From contig CM034099.1 of the NCBI GenBank assembly GCA_019914945.1, forward strand, positions 16,332,704-16,396,703: 64,000 nucleotides of DNA, in the 5' to 3' direction. Below are positions 25,077 to 37,674 of this stretch, piece by piece. The notes beneath the pieces are model-generated. The model searched no databases. It was not told where the DNA came from and saw only the letters and a program-made list of their open reading frames with translations. The stretch's first letter is position 1, and each line of letters starts with the position of its first letter. The DNA is from Typha latifolia. Its lineage: Eukaryota; Streptophyta; Magnoliopsida; Poales; Typhaceae. A program made the translations under genes and the position numbers.

Positions 25077-26195
25077 CCAAGGATTAGAGGAGCATATAAG
25101 TTTTAGACCACTTAGTAGACTAGGTGAATGGTGGTAGTTTGCCAATTTTTAGGTGACAATAGAAACTCATTAATTGTTTCAATTAGTTTCCAGGGCCATC
25201 TATTTCTCTAATTATCTTTGAAAATAAAGAATTAATTATGCTTAAACCCCAAACATTTATCATATCTTATATAGTCTCCCTCGGGTTTTTTTTTTTGGGT
25301 GATATTTTGATTCTCTTAACTATTTAATATCTATCACTCTTTTAACATCATTGATGGAAAATATTAAACCATCATTTTTCTCTTAATTTTTTTTTCTTTC
25401 TTTTTTTTCAAATAAGAGAAAAATAAGAGTCAAATGGCATAAAAGAGAACGGAGAACCAATAGAAGAGACCATTTAGAGAGAGTTTTACGTAGTTGAGAG
25501 ATTAAAGTATCACAAAAAATAAATAAGGTCTATAATGAGCAATAATTTAGAAGATCTAAGTATAATTATTTTAAAAATAAATTTATTTTGTGCAAAGATA
25601 GCGGTGCAACTGTATGATCATGAGTAAAGCTAATATGCAAATCTTTTATTTGCATGAAAAGAGTGTTCTTTGCAAAAACCTGGTTAAATGCCAGTGAAAA
25701 GATATAATATAGCATAATACTCAATATGATTAGATGCGTCCTTCAAGAACAAGATTATATATGTATCTGTGTGTGTGTGTGTGTGTGTGTGTGAAGGGAT
25801 GAACATAAATACAACACCGTTCAAAGAATATTCAAAGCGACAGTGTAGCAGCAGAGTAAGTTGAGAAAGATATTGTCCTTCACCAAATCTTATCATATCA
25901 TATCAAAGCAAGAAGAGTCTCAAAAAGTATAAAACATGAATGACAGAATGAAGCACATAAGATCTTTCATTACAATCATATTACATAATCAACGATACCT
26001 AGACCTCACAGAGCATGGCTTGAACTGGATACTTCTAAGAGATGCAAAACACATAAGAGTTCTCTAGCTCCTATCAGGTCAAGCCTTACCATTATTTCTG
26101 AACCCCTTATGTCTGTTATTAAGAAAGAAACAAACAAAAAAGCAAAACAACAAAATAGAAAGTAAGGGTTCCTGAGGAGAGTGCACAGATCACTA
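23615..26195. other. 5' leader of the clamp-domain gene, then spacer and PLD 3' UTR
   Basis: 23615-23900 is C/T-rich on the minus strand and probably forms the 5' UTR and promoter of the clamp-domain gene. The rest is AT-rich spacer with a (TA)n tract at about 25037-25074 and a (TG)n tract at 25768-25793. The last 300 bp before 26195 should be the 3' UTR of the phospholipase D gene. No other coding sequence seen. Confidence 0.6.
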
Positions 26196-29100
26196 CTAGG
26201 TGGTGAGGATGGGAGGAAGGTAGTCAGACTTGGTGCCAAGTACACGAGCCCGGGTGTCAGGGAAGAACTCCATCCCAGGCAATTCTGTCACCACACCTTC
26301 ATTAGTGATTGCGATTGGGTAGCTGAGTAGGTGTCCAGGGAGATCGCGATCAAGGTTATCACTTGAGTAAAGGTCCCAATACTTATCTGCGATCTTGTTC
26401 ACCTTCTGAATGCACTCCAGACTCTCTGGGTCTAGGAAGAGATCATCAAGCATCCCGAGGTGCTCATACCACAAAGCCAAACGGAAACCATGAATCTGTC
26501 CCCTAGCTGGCTGCTGGGTTGCTAGATGGTATGGCTGGTAAGCACCCATGGCAATTTCTGAGTCCCTGGCTCCATCCATTGACCTCTGATTGATGTTGGC
26601 AGACCCAATGATGATGTACTCGTCGTCAACTGAAACAAAAATATGAAATTAGCACAATAATGCAGAAAGCCAGAAACTTATCACAAGGAGAAATCAACCA
26701 ATGACCTAAATCAAGTTAATTGTTTTCACATAAATACTAAAAACACAAGTACTAAACTGTCGAAAGCCAAGACGGAGACTGTCAGACCAAAGTGGGAGCA
26801 TAATACAATAACCGTATAATTGTGCAATAAGAGTATTTCAGAAAAAGGTATCTTTGAAATGTAAGATATAAATTAGGGGACAAAAAGATTATGTTAAAAG
26901 AAATGATCTCATATCCTTCTAACAAACTTTGATAATAGAAATTAGCTCAGCAAGTGTCTTGGAAACTTCATTTTATATGATACATTATATCAGTATTGTA
27001 AATAACTAAAAGTAGCCTAGAATAATATAAATAGTATAGAACTAAATAATAAAATCATGCATTGAATGATGAAGTTTAGCAACTTGACTTAAGCTTATTA
27101 AGCTGAATAAAACTATTGAAGAAAAAATAGCAGTAATGTGAAGTTCTTTCTACTACAGTAGCACAATAATCATGCAAAAGAGATGCTTAATTATGCAAGA
27201 AATTATTAAAAAACATACCACGGCTGAATCATGATTTCAGACTTAAGGCAGAATTTCTGCACAAGCTCATATTCTCCTGTTTTCTTAACTTATTCCTCCC
27301 TATAAAGGATCCCTAAATCCTGGAATATCTTCTTCTTGGTAGGAGCACTTTAATCTATTTTTTTATTTTTTTACTTATTTATTTGTCTACAAAAAAATAG
27401 ATATTAAAAAAAAAACTACAGTTCGTTAAGACTGAACTTGAAGTCGGGCCGCAGATTATTACAGGGCACAAACCAAATTCAGCCTAAGGTTATATCAAAA
27501 TCAGGTGGCTATTTGCTCAGTATAATGCTATAGTGAACAAGTACCTATCATCATCTTGGTGTGAACATAGATCATGAATCGCCTAGCCTCTTGAGCTCTG
27601 ATATAATCAGTGTCCGGTTCTGGGTGCTCCTCATGTTCATATTCTCCACTCTTGCGCGCCTCCCGGTTCCCCAAGCAAAAGAAGGTGAGATAGTCCTTGG
27701 GGTTTGCTTCAATCCCTTTAGCTTGAAGGGCTTGTATAATGTCGGTATACATCATCTCTAATGTCCTTCTTTGCCAATCAAGAATTGCTTGAACAGAGCC
27801 ACTTTCCGGAACACCCTCTGGCCACATTGGGACAACAATATAAACAGTAAACCTTTCCCCAGCTTCAATCTTACTGACAATCTTCAAAGATAGCTCCTTA
27901 GGGATCAGATGCAATGCTCCGATGTCTTCAGGTTTGATGTCATCAGCTTTCCAACCATATGAACTACCAAGGAAGTACTGATTCTCAATATAGATAAAAT
28001 TCTTTGCCCTCCGAATGGCGTTTATGTAAGCATCCTGAATGCTTCTATCAATGATGTTATCTTTACCACTTACAAGTCCAGCTCTTGCAGCACCTTCTGG
28101 AGTATCAGGGAAGCCAAAGGCAGCACCTTCATCAATGGATCTGAAAAGCTGAACATGCCATGATTCTTTGTCCTCCGGGAACATCACAGGAGAGGGTGGA
28201 ATGATGATGTCAGAGAGATCCCTCAGCTGTACAAGAAGATCCCTTCCTCCCTGCTTTCTCCATCTCTGCTCAAAGTTGTAAAGAACATCCCAAGCAATGG
28301 GCCCTTCTAGCCGGGAGTGAATGTCATGCCATGGCTCTCTTGGTCCACCTTTTGTGATCGATCCATCTGCAAAGTTTGGCTGATGGAAGTCATCATGATG
28401 AACTGTATCCAAGGTCCTGAATAGAGAATGGAACTGTGTGTCATATCTACCATCACAGAGGTCAATTCCCCCAACAAAGCTAACGATTCTCCGCTGTTGA
28501 GAACCATTGTTGGGCATCTCATGATCGACAACAACTATTTTCTGATGGTGAGTGAACATAGTTGAAATCTGCAGATCCTGAACAATGCTACCTCCATCAT
28601 CAGGATTTCGAGGGCACAAAACACAGTGAACATCTGTGCCACGGAAGTATATTTCAGTTTCTTGATCATGTGTCGCCATGAGACCATCTTTCTTTAGCAA
28701 ACTCACTGAAGTTCTATCATCCCACACTAGCATAAGGACTCGAACGCCTTCACTAGCCTTCTTCTTGAGCAGCTCACCAAGAGTAATATCTCCTCCTGGC
28801 TTTTGCCGCTGAGAGTCCCTAATCAATTTAATCTCTGTATATACTGACCAACCAGTGATGTAAATCAAATGTTGGGCATTACTGATGGCATCAAAGATGT
28901 CCTCCCAACATCTGTGAGGTTCATAGTATTTGCCATCAGCCAAAGGAATCTTAGGAATGAAATTGTCAGGGACATGTGCATCTTGGTAGAGTGTAACTTT
29001 GCATCCTTGTCTTTGTGAGAAAAAGGTATAAGGGACACCAGGGTATTTTCCACTCCGTATTCCTCTTGCCCAGTTACGGTCTTTTGTAATATCAAAGAAT

Positions 29101-30470
29101 TGAAGTTTCACATGGATCTTAGCCCCTCCATCGAGAGGATTGCGGTCCCCATCACAGATTTCAAGCCATCTATCCACTTCCTCACCATCTAAAATCTCTC
29201 CGACAGGCAAATACGCTCTTCCAATTAGCGATGCCCCAATAGCGTTAGCGATCTTGACAGTGAATATGACATTGGAAGCCATGTGCGCACAATAAATGTG
29301 AAAGGATTCATACCAACGAGGGTTAGCAGGTTCATTTTTTAGCTTTCTAGTCCGACCAACTCGGGCCTTCTCTAAGTCGATAGTTGCATAAAGTGCGGTG
29401 GCACCTTTGCCAAGACCCACGGTATCCCCAATTCCTTCAACAAGCTATGAGGAAGAATTCAGCATGGAAATACAAGTTAAATGAGGAAAATGAAAGAAAG
29501 AACTGGTGCAATATATCAGAAAGGAAGTTGATGCACTGACACAATGTCAAAACTCTTGAGATTTCTAGCATGAAAAACTTCTTTAGTACTGCTCATCTAC
29601 AAATAATTAGTTAAGAGAAACTAAGAACATGTAGAATTCACAGAAAAAGGATTCTCATATGTGCTAGGATAATGTCAACTAATTAGATTTTTATGCAAAC
29701 TTCCATAGAACAGTTGACAAAATTTAAAACAAGTATACTCAGCAAAAGAAGAATCACATAAGCTCAAGAGCAGGAAATATAACCGCAGATTTTTAGATAG
29801 AAGAGGGGACTAGGCCAGCATTGCAACTGCAGAGAACAGAATCTGGATTCACTTAAAATCACATTGGGTTATGATCAGAAATCACCTAAAGTAATGTTGC
29901 AAAATTTGGCCTTTCCTATATCCAAGTATCAAAAGCATAGCCCAACTAAGGACTTGTAGATTTTAAGTAGGCCCTAGATGGTTTTCACTATAGTGCTGCA
30001 TTGGAGGATGGAACAAGTATAAAGATGACAGTAAATTAGAAGACAAACAATAAGCCAGACAAAAAAGATGCAGCAATAACCAAGGAAATTTCTGATCCTT
30101 ACTACAAACTACCATAACTATGTAAAATAGCAAATTCTCCACCGTCAGAGAATTAAACTATGAACTTACCATGCTAAGGCCATATCCGTCAAATTTATCT
30201 AGAAATCCATCAAATAGTAGGAATGTACACACAGATCGCTTGCATATTACAAAACAGAAATAGCTTTTGTTTTCTTTTCTTTTGTCTAGATTCTTTGTGC
30301 GGATCAAAAATATTTTTATTACCTAGATCAGTTACGACTATTAGGATATTAGACAAAAGACTATGCAAGCGGGATACCTTGCGAAAGAATTTTGGACCAC
30401 CAGCGTGCGGAAGGGAATCCGCCTCAAAGATGGTAGCATGAAGCGTTCCATGGAGAAGAATCTGAGCCAT
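26196..30470 (-). CDS. PLDALPHA1: Phospholipase D alpha 1
   Basis: Three coding exons: 30378-30470, 27545-29444, 26196-26629, joined in frame to 808 residues, the usual length of plant PLD alpha. It hydrolyses phosphatidylcholine and similar lipids to phosphatidic acid at membranes, feeding stress and ABA signalling. An N-terminal C2 domain (about residues 1-150, starting [18 protein letters not shown]) gives calcium-dependent lipid binding. Two HKD catalytic motifs are intact: HHQKIVVVD (first) and HTKMMIVDD (second; it spans the last splice junction, with [10 protein letters not shown] following). The PLD alpha hallmark ERF motif is present in [16 protein letters not shown], and the protein ends in [11 protein letters not shown] further intron splits the 5' UTR. 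The regular exon structure and complete motifs indicate a functional gene. Confidence 0.97.
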
Positions 30471-30860
30471 CCCTTAGCTATAATTAAGAAAACAACACAA
30501 AATAAGACACCAAAACAATAACCGAAGAGTATCGACTCGTTAATCTAATCATGCAACCGCACTGAAACCAGCAGATCTGGCTTATCCAATAATAATGATA
30601 GGACCAAAGAAACCATGATCCGTAAAAATTTACTAGAGAAGGGCATCCTATTACTCCAAGAAGGATCTCCACTCGAATCATAGAAATAACCAAGAGGACC
30701 ACGGAAGCATTTCCAAATCGAATCTCTAGGAGAAGATCGGAAGAAGAAGACTTACCAAGAGGCGATCGGAGATCGTAGTAAGGAAAAAAGATCTAACAAA
30801 GCTTGTGAGGTTGAGAGATGGAGACTGAGCAAATGGGCTTTTAAAGAAGAGCAAGAGGAT
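30471..30860 (-). promoter_or_regulatory. 5' UTR with leader intron of the PLD alpha gene
   Basis: On the minus strand a donor (CTCTTG|GTAAGT, exon ending at 30756) and an acceptor (ATTATAG|CTAAGGG, at 30479-30478) bracket a likely leader intron at 30478-30755. A TTTTAAAG stretch (minus strand, about 30839-30842) upstream of an A/G-rich leader is a weak TATA candidate. A leader intron is common in plant PLD alpha genes. Confidence 0.6.
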
Positions 30861-31640
30861 GACACCAGATCCGAAGGAGGAGGAGGAGAAGAGCCACGGG
30901 CAACGAAATTTAGTAATAAGTTATTTGCCTTTTAACCCCTCCATTTCAGGCTTATTGCAAATTGAAAACAGCCGGATATATAATATTTACAAAGAACACC
31001 CTGGTATGGTATGTTTAATGAAGCATATCATATTATTATTTAGGGTAAATTATAAATTGCCCCTCCCCTGGTTTGGTCTTAAATCATACTACCCCTAATC
31101 TTGCATTTGCATAGTTTAATACTAATTTAATATGAAACAATTTTCCATATAAAAATTTAATAATAAAAGTATAAAAAATTAAAAAGGAAATGCTGACGGA
31201 TTTAACGCTGATTTAATCATAATTTTATGTGTGGCATAAAAGAAATATACTAAGACACTGTGTTTGCTTTAAGCACCGGAATTAGTTCAATAATTAAATA
31301 TTTTTTTTATCTATTTTTATATTTAATTAATTTTATTTTTAAAAAAAATTAAAGACTAACTAATTAAGTTCGAAACTTAGTCTCAAAGCAAACTAAGCTA
31401 TCATATGTTTAATCTAAAAAATACTAGATAAATCACTGATAAATTTAATATTTTACATAAATATGTTGATTAGATTAGTGTATTATTTCATTAACTTAAC
31501 TTTAAACTTATTTGATATTTCTATCAGAAAGTAAAACATTGATTTTGTCAGTATTTCAGTGGCATCTCTGCAAGATATTATTCATTCATTAGTTTATGAT
31601 TATTTATAAGTATAATATATATAGTTTGTAATTTTATATA
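30861..31640. other. Intergenic spacer
   Basis: AT-rich; no gene recognised. Contains the second short MITE copy (31261-31395) and the left target duplication of the Mutator-like element (31632-31640). Confidence 0.6.
31261..31395. mobile_element. Short MITE, copy 2
   Basis: Begins TGTTTGCTTTAAG and ends CTCAAAGCAAACTAAG. It shares the GACTAACTAATTAAGTT and CTTAGTCTCAAA blocks with the copy at 18419-18618. It is shorter because it lacks the repeated AACTAGTTTAGGGAC segment of copy 1. Confidence 0.6.
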
Positions 31641-32324
31641 GGATAATTATGTCTGCAACTTCTAAACTATGCCTAATTTTTATAGGGACCCTTAAACTTT
31701 TTAAGGTTTCAATGTCCCTTCTAAACTTTAGATCTAAATAAGAAGGCAAACGCAAGTGGCAAAATATACCTAATGATAATTATACCCTAACATATCACAA
31801 TATTTATTAAGTTTAAATTAAAATATCAAATAACTTATTCTCTTCTCTTTGGCTCCACTCGTCTTCTACCTTCGTAGGCATCGGGTGGCATATGAGTGGG
31901 AGGGCGACAGCAGCGAGCTCATCGAGGCCTCCCATCACATGCGGGTGGCAGCAAGCTCACTCGCGGTGGAGACCTACCAACGCCCTCACTCGAGGAGGGA
32001 GAGAATAAAAGCGAGGGAGAAAATAGAAGGCAAAGAAGAATGAAAATGAGGGCGGTGACGGTGAAAAAGAGAGGAGGAAGAACATTAAAAATAATAATAA
32101 GAAAAATTAAATTTGTATTAAACTATTTTTTTATCATAATTTAATTAATGAGTCATATAAAGAGTACAAAGGCATTTATGTCATTCAGAATTAATTACGT
32201 CTGATATAGCTACCGGGTGACATTAAAAAATTTCTAAATTTTAGAGGGAACATTGTAACAAAAAAAAGTCTACGGAGACTATAAAAACCGAATATAATTT
32301 AGGGGATCTAGACATAATTAACTC
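31641..32324. mobile_element. Non-autonomous Mutator-like element (MULE) with GC-rich core
   Basis: A 684-bp unit flanked by a perfect 9-bp duplication TTTTATATA (31632-31640 and 32325-32333). Its ends are imperfect inverted repeats of roughly 110 bp (left GGATAATTATGTCTGCAAC; right, reverse-complemented, GAGTTAATTATGTCTAGATC), and both arms contain TTTTTATAG and AATGT(C/T)CC(C/T)TCTAAA. A 9-bp duplication plus long inverted repeats is the Mutator pattern. The core (31845-32095) is GC-rich and partly open (MAPLVFYLRRHRVAYEWEG...), unlike the AT-rich arms, so it may be captured host sequence. No transposase is present. Confidence 0.8.
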
Positions 32325-32333
32325 TTTTATATA

Positions 32334-34480
32334 ATCGCTCGTTGTGATTTTACTTTTGTTAAAAAAATAGCACTAATTTTCAATTGTTTTATAGTATAAT
32401 TTCCTTCCTGCCATATCTTGAAGCTACCTAGAACAATTTTTTAAAATGTAATAAACTAAAAGAAGGGATTCTTTTTCATGAAAATTAGGCCCTCATTTAG
32501 TTATAATATAAGAAAAAAATTATTATCGTATAAATCTCTTAACTAAACAATCACTTATCTCAATATTAGTATAGTAATATCCTTTTCCTCTTCCCTCATC
32601 ATTCATTTAATATTTTTATATTTGTCAATTACTATTTTACCCTTAAAATTATATGAGATAGTTATCAACTATCACAATCGCTCTTTTTGTTTCTTCTTTT
32701 CCTTCTCTCCCATCTCCTTATCATTTTATTATAATGCGAGTTATTTTCCGAACTATTATTTCAACTTTATATCACATCAAATTTAATTATTACATATTAT
32801 ATAATTTAAAATAAATAGAATAAATATTTTATATTAATATTAAAAATTAGTATAACTATATTGATATTAAACTTATTTTAGAAAATATATTCTATCTTTT
32901 ATAATGTTATTAGTGATTAGAATATGGTTCGTACTAGTATTTAGTCCCTAAATTATTATTATCTTTTAATGTTTTTTAAAAACGTAGATTCATAGGTGTA
33001 AGAAAATTTCAATATAGTTCATTTATTAGTTATAAAGGATTTATATAAATATCTTTCCTATTTCAGGGTTGAATATGAATAATAAGAAAAATTAAAAAGG
33101 GTGTACGCGTAAAGTTTTAATTAAAGTAATTGATCCAATGTCGGCAGGAAGGGGAAGAGATAAAGGCATGCTTATTTAATGAGCAAAAGATAAGAGGGGG
33201 CCCACATGTGGTCCCCACCATTTCTCGCTTTTCTTATTGGAAGAAGGGGGGAAGGCCATGTCCCTGTATTTGTCAATTACTTTTCCAACCCTGTATTACG
33301 TGTTTATTGTGTTTGCTCAAAAAACACCCGATATTCTACTATTATTATCGTTCGCATATTACAATAAGAAAAGCAAAGCCAAAGCAAAGCAAATATTTTT
33401 TACATGTCAACGATAATAAGAGTAAAACTAGGGTGTAAGTTGTAAAGTTCCGGAGATACGAAAAAAAGAAAAAAGAAAGAGAGAGGGTGTGAATTAAATA
33501 AAGTTATCCAGGAGTTCATTTGCTGTGAGAAGGGTACAGACGCAGACGTGGTCACGTGGACGGGAAAAGGTCTCAATCGGAGACAAATTGAACTAAGAGG
33601 AAAGACGTGCGGCTGCCGTCGTGCCAACCCATCGATATCTAGTTTAATTGCTATTTTTGACTTTTGGAGAACGCCAATCCCTCTTCCACTCATTTTACCT
33701 TGGATTTTTTAGAATATCATACCAACCCTTATAATATAGAAAATTATTTAGTAGTTCATGACTTATAGCTTAGCTAGATCGATAACTCGGTAATACGGTT
33801 GGTTTGGAGCAATGGTATTTAGTTCGGAACGACACACACGATCTGAAGACTAGATAGAGCGACTTAGTATATTGGTTAAACTTTGGTGGAGCTCAAGTAC
33901 GTCTGTAACTAGAGAGGGTCGATACTTTGTCTAGCTAAAATCTAGCTTTCCAGCTCTTGAATGATTAAAAAAAACTTTTACAATATCATAATTATTGTCA
34001 TAATAATTTTTATGTTAGTTGGATATAACTAATCGAGATTAAAAAAGAGGGAGATCTAATTAATATAGTAATGTTATGTTTAAGTGATGGGACATATCAT
34101 AGGGAATTAAAGTATAACTTAGCTAACAGTCAATTGATAGGCCTATCTAGTCTTAGACAGGTGACACCAGGATGCCTTAGAATATTTTAGTACTTAGTCA
34201 GAATAAGAGTGTTAACATATAATTATATACCAACTATGGAATAGTAACATAGGATATCCTACTCCTTGTTAGGATGCCTCAGGTGAAAAGTAAAATATAA
34301 TTCATAGAAAGATGGCAATTGTTAATAATGATAATAATGCATTACGTAAAATATACAGTGGGTATTAGTAAGCTATTTCTCTAGATATAATATCAGGCAA
34401 ATTACAACTTATTCCTCATTGATTTTAACACTAATATTTTTTTACTATAAATAAATAGCAAAATGATTCAACTACATCGA
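32334..34480. other. AT-rich intergenic spacer
   Basis: No gene recognised. Less AT-rich around 33130-33700, where short open frames on both strands show no family similarity. A G-box core CACGTG lies at 33553-33558, without a gene start nearby to assign it to. Confidence 0.55.
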
Positions 34481-34488
34481 TCTACAAA

Positions 34489-35114
34489 TAGGGGTGTAAA
34501 AACCCTCGGCTCGAAATTAATTTTGAGCCTTAGAATTGTGCTCAGGCTCAATTCAACTCGAGCCGAACTCGAGCATGAAATGAGCATATTATCAAAGCCT
34601 TATTCAAATCGAGCCGAATCGAGCCAGACCAAGCTAAATTGAGCCCAAGTCAAGCAAAATAAGGAGGAGGAGGAGGAGGCGGGGGCACCACGGCTGCTTG
34701 CCGCTATCGAAGGAGAAAGAGGAGGAGGAGGAGATGGTGGTGGGGCACCGCGGCGGCTTGCCGCTGCCAAAGGAGGAGGAGGTACCGTTGCTGTAGATGA
34801 AGAAGAAGAAGAAGAGGAGGTGGTGGTGGTGGGGCATCGTGGCAGCTTGCTGCTGCCAAAGGAGGAGGAGGTGGTAATGTTGCTATAGATGAAGAAGAAG
34901 AAGAAGAAGAAGAGGAGGAGGAGGAGGCGCAATATGGCGGAGGATGAGGCGGCGCCCTTTTATACTGAGCTTATCGAGCTAAGCCTGAGTGAGCCGGCTC
35001 CAACTCAGGCTTGGCTCGATATTAATTTCAAGCTGGTTTTAGCGGCCCGGGCTTGGCTCAGCTCTGATCGAGTCGAGCCCAAGCCGGAGCTGCTCGTCGA
35101 GCTTGATAGCCCTA
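34489..35114. mobile_element. Non-autonomous hAT-like element with an internal minisatellite
   Basis: A 626-bp unit flanked by a perfect 8-bp duplication TCTACAAA (34481-34488 and 35115-35122). Ends: TAGGGGTGT on the left and ATAGCCCTA on the right (reverse complement TAGGGCTAT), fitting hAT termini. Both subterminal zones are rich in GGCTCGAG/GAGCTCGAG-type words in opposite orientation. The interior (34660-34960) has three GC-rich units carrying GCACCxCGGCxGCTTGCCGCT or a close variant (about 34684, 34745, 34841), separated by GGA/GAA runs. No transposase is present. Confidence 0.8.
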
Positions 35115-35122
35115 TCTACAAA

Positions 35123-37110
35123 TCAAACTATATTTCTATTAAAAATAATTAAGTTCTTATTTTAATGTCCTAGTTAATGGTTGATCAAGCTTGAACAAAA
35201 GGCTGAGAGAAACCAATCAAACTAAGGAAGAGATGAGCTCGTAGGCGAGACAAAGTTATCGAGAATATATTGACCATTCATTTGCTATCCATCATTTCAA
35301 CGCCGACAATGGGTCGGTAGTAGAATTAGAATGTTGTTATATGGTAAGTAGAATGAATGCCCTCTAGGTGGTGGGGTTTTGGCAAACTTTATAATTTATA
35401 TAGGAATATTTTAGTCCAAGTAGAAGCAGTAGATGAGATCGCATTCACATCGGGAGCAAAGTAAATGGATTTATGGCGGGAAGTCCAAAATCCGGATGTC
35501 CAATTCAAAGTTGCAGCTCCAGGCCGGCAAATGGCTGATGTTCTCACCTTGATTCTTTTTTTTTTTGTTCTTATAATTCCTTTTATTTGACTGTTTCTTT
35601 CTCTTATATTTTGGCTTACTACTACTCCAAACTTCATAACTTTCATGTCAATTTTTCCTTTTTTTTTTGTCTGATAGGGAAAGCTACAGGTGAAGATCGA
35701 AATATAGTAGTTAACAAGTCGTAAAGACAAGGAGAGATTACATGTTTATCTGTGGTTTAGCTTAATTGTATTAAATTTTCAAACTTAAATATTTTAAATT
35801 AAAGTGTAACTATTAATTTGTCATAATCTGGGGTATGTAGACGCAAATAATATCTATATAGATCTGATTAAAAATCACTTTTAACATATTACTTCAATAA
35901 ACACGAACCAAAAGGATCTAATTTCTTCAGCAATTTATTGAACTTAAGTCATTGAACAATTCTCCCCCCTAAAGAAGCCCCTTATTTTACTCTCCTGTCC
36001 CTTGTGTGTGATAACTCTCTTTTTTTCAAGGATCGAGATGCAAAAAACTAAGTCTTGGATTGCAGCTGAGGAATAAAACAGTGGGGTAATACGATCTGCA
36101 AGAAGATATCAAATAATAATAGTATTATAGAGAATTAATAACTTAATGACATGAACATCTACCTAACATTGACCCATGCATGATAGCCTTTCAGTTTATT
36201 TTGCTGACATAATTAAGAGTTAAGATGCACCAAACAACTTGACCAATAAACTTCTGATTTAGCAGTGACACAAGGTATTATAGATTAAAAAGGGCTAATG
36301 AATGGAAGTAACAGCAGACAACATTATGCCCTTAAAGGTCTCATTTCTTGCTCCAAACACATGCATAATTAATCAACAAGAAGGGAAGATCTTGCTCAAG
36401 AATTAAAAGACAGTATGATGGTAAATGCCATGATAAAAATTCAAGCTCCAAATATTCCTTGATGTCTAAGTCATACAGGAATAAATAACAATTGAAATGT
36501 AAAATTCTAATTAAGTGTACTATGAATAATTAAATAATGAGAAAAGAAACATACAAATCCAAGATTTATATCTCAAAGTCACTTTTCCTGTTAGTTTCCT
36601 AGATTCTACCTGAAAGGAAATGAGGGTTGATATTTCAAGGTAGCATTCCCATGCATAACCTTTCTACAATCAAGTGTTCAGGAGCATTGAGCGATAACTT
36701 TCCACATCATACATCAACTCTTATCCTCCAAAAAGTTCACAATCACCTACATGTTCCTTTTAAGTTCCTCTGTTACATTTGAAAGAATGAAAAAATAAAA
36801 CCTGCAACTTCTAATATATACATGTGTGATGTGTCACATAGCTCACTTCATTCATCAAAAGTACTACCGAGTTGCTAATTGTCAGAAGGCATCTTGAGCT
36901 ATCGATCCCAAAATGAACTTGTTACCCATGATTCCAAATTGCTTAAATCATCATTCCGGGTTAGAATTGGCACAATTAGGTAAAATCCTTGAATTGCTGC
37001 ATTGGCAAAAAGTCGCCAAAGTGAATAACATTTTTCTTCTCAAATGGTTCAAAAGAAAGTTCGATTCCAAATATCCACTCAAGCATACTTTCTATTCTTT
37101 CCATTACTAA
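35123..37110. other. Intergenic spacer
   Basis: No gene recognised. AT-rich with several T runs. Open frames at 35389-35730 (-) and 36913-37110 (+) resemble no family. The final part next to 37120 may still belong to the decayed RH41 tail copies. Confidence 0.55.
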
Positions 37111-37119
37111 CCAGTTAAG

Positions 37120-37560
37120 GACCGGGTAAGTACTTCAAACTCATGGGCTCCCATAGAACAGCAGCCCCAACAGAGAACAGCTTCTTGTTCCCTCATTCAC
37201 AAAAGGTAATTGTTATTGAATCTTCCATTCTAGATGCCCTTCCAACCTGACGCGCATACTCATCCATATAATTTGCCACGTCAAAGATTATCCCCTTGCT
37301 TCTCATTCTAGTAACTGCAACAACATATGATAAAAAATGGACAGAGCCACCTTTCCGCCAGAGCAAGAATCCCCATAAACCAAACTCACTCTTCTTTCTA
37401 TTACTGACCAGGTAAATATCAAATAGTTTTGAATTTGCAAGCTCCTGCATACTTAAGATATTGCATGAGGTCCCAGGACAGCTTCCTGTCCCATCTTTGA
37501 CAAAGACAACTACTTGTTCCTTCAATTTGCAGATTCCCATCCAACTTGATGAGTACACTC
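37120..37560 (-). pseudogene. Two decayed partial copies of the RH41 C-terminal end
   Basis: On the minus strand, copy A (about 37380-37560) gives EYTHQVGWES, then a frame shift, then MQELANSK and YLVSNRKKSEFGL, matching the RH41 tail MDEYVHQVGRAS...RELANSK...TVNNRNKRKYGL. Copy B (about 37120-37330) gives GIIFDVANYMDEYARQVGRASRM, then broken frames including a SLKYLPG-like piece. Both lack all upstream helicase motifs and carry stops and frameshifts. Order and orientation equal those of the intact gene, which ends only about 115 bp away, so they are tandem duplicates of the 3' end that have decayed. Confidence 0.85.
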
Positions 37561-37674
37561 AATCATGATATTCTGCAAGCCAAAGATTATCTATCAACTG
37601 GTGTTTCATTGTAGCAAATTCCTTGTGATAACATGTAGAGTTACCTTAGTTACATTTCTCCTATAGCAAGAACC

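Noticed and set aside
35389..35730. Open frame of 113 codons on the minus strand considered as a small gene.
   Set aside because: No family similarity, no promoter or splice context, and much of it spans low-complexity T-rich sequence.
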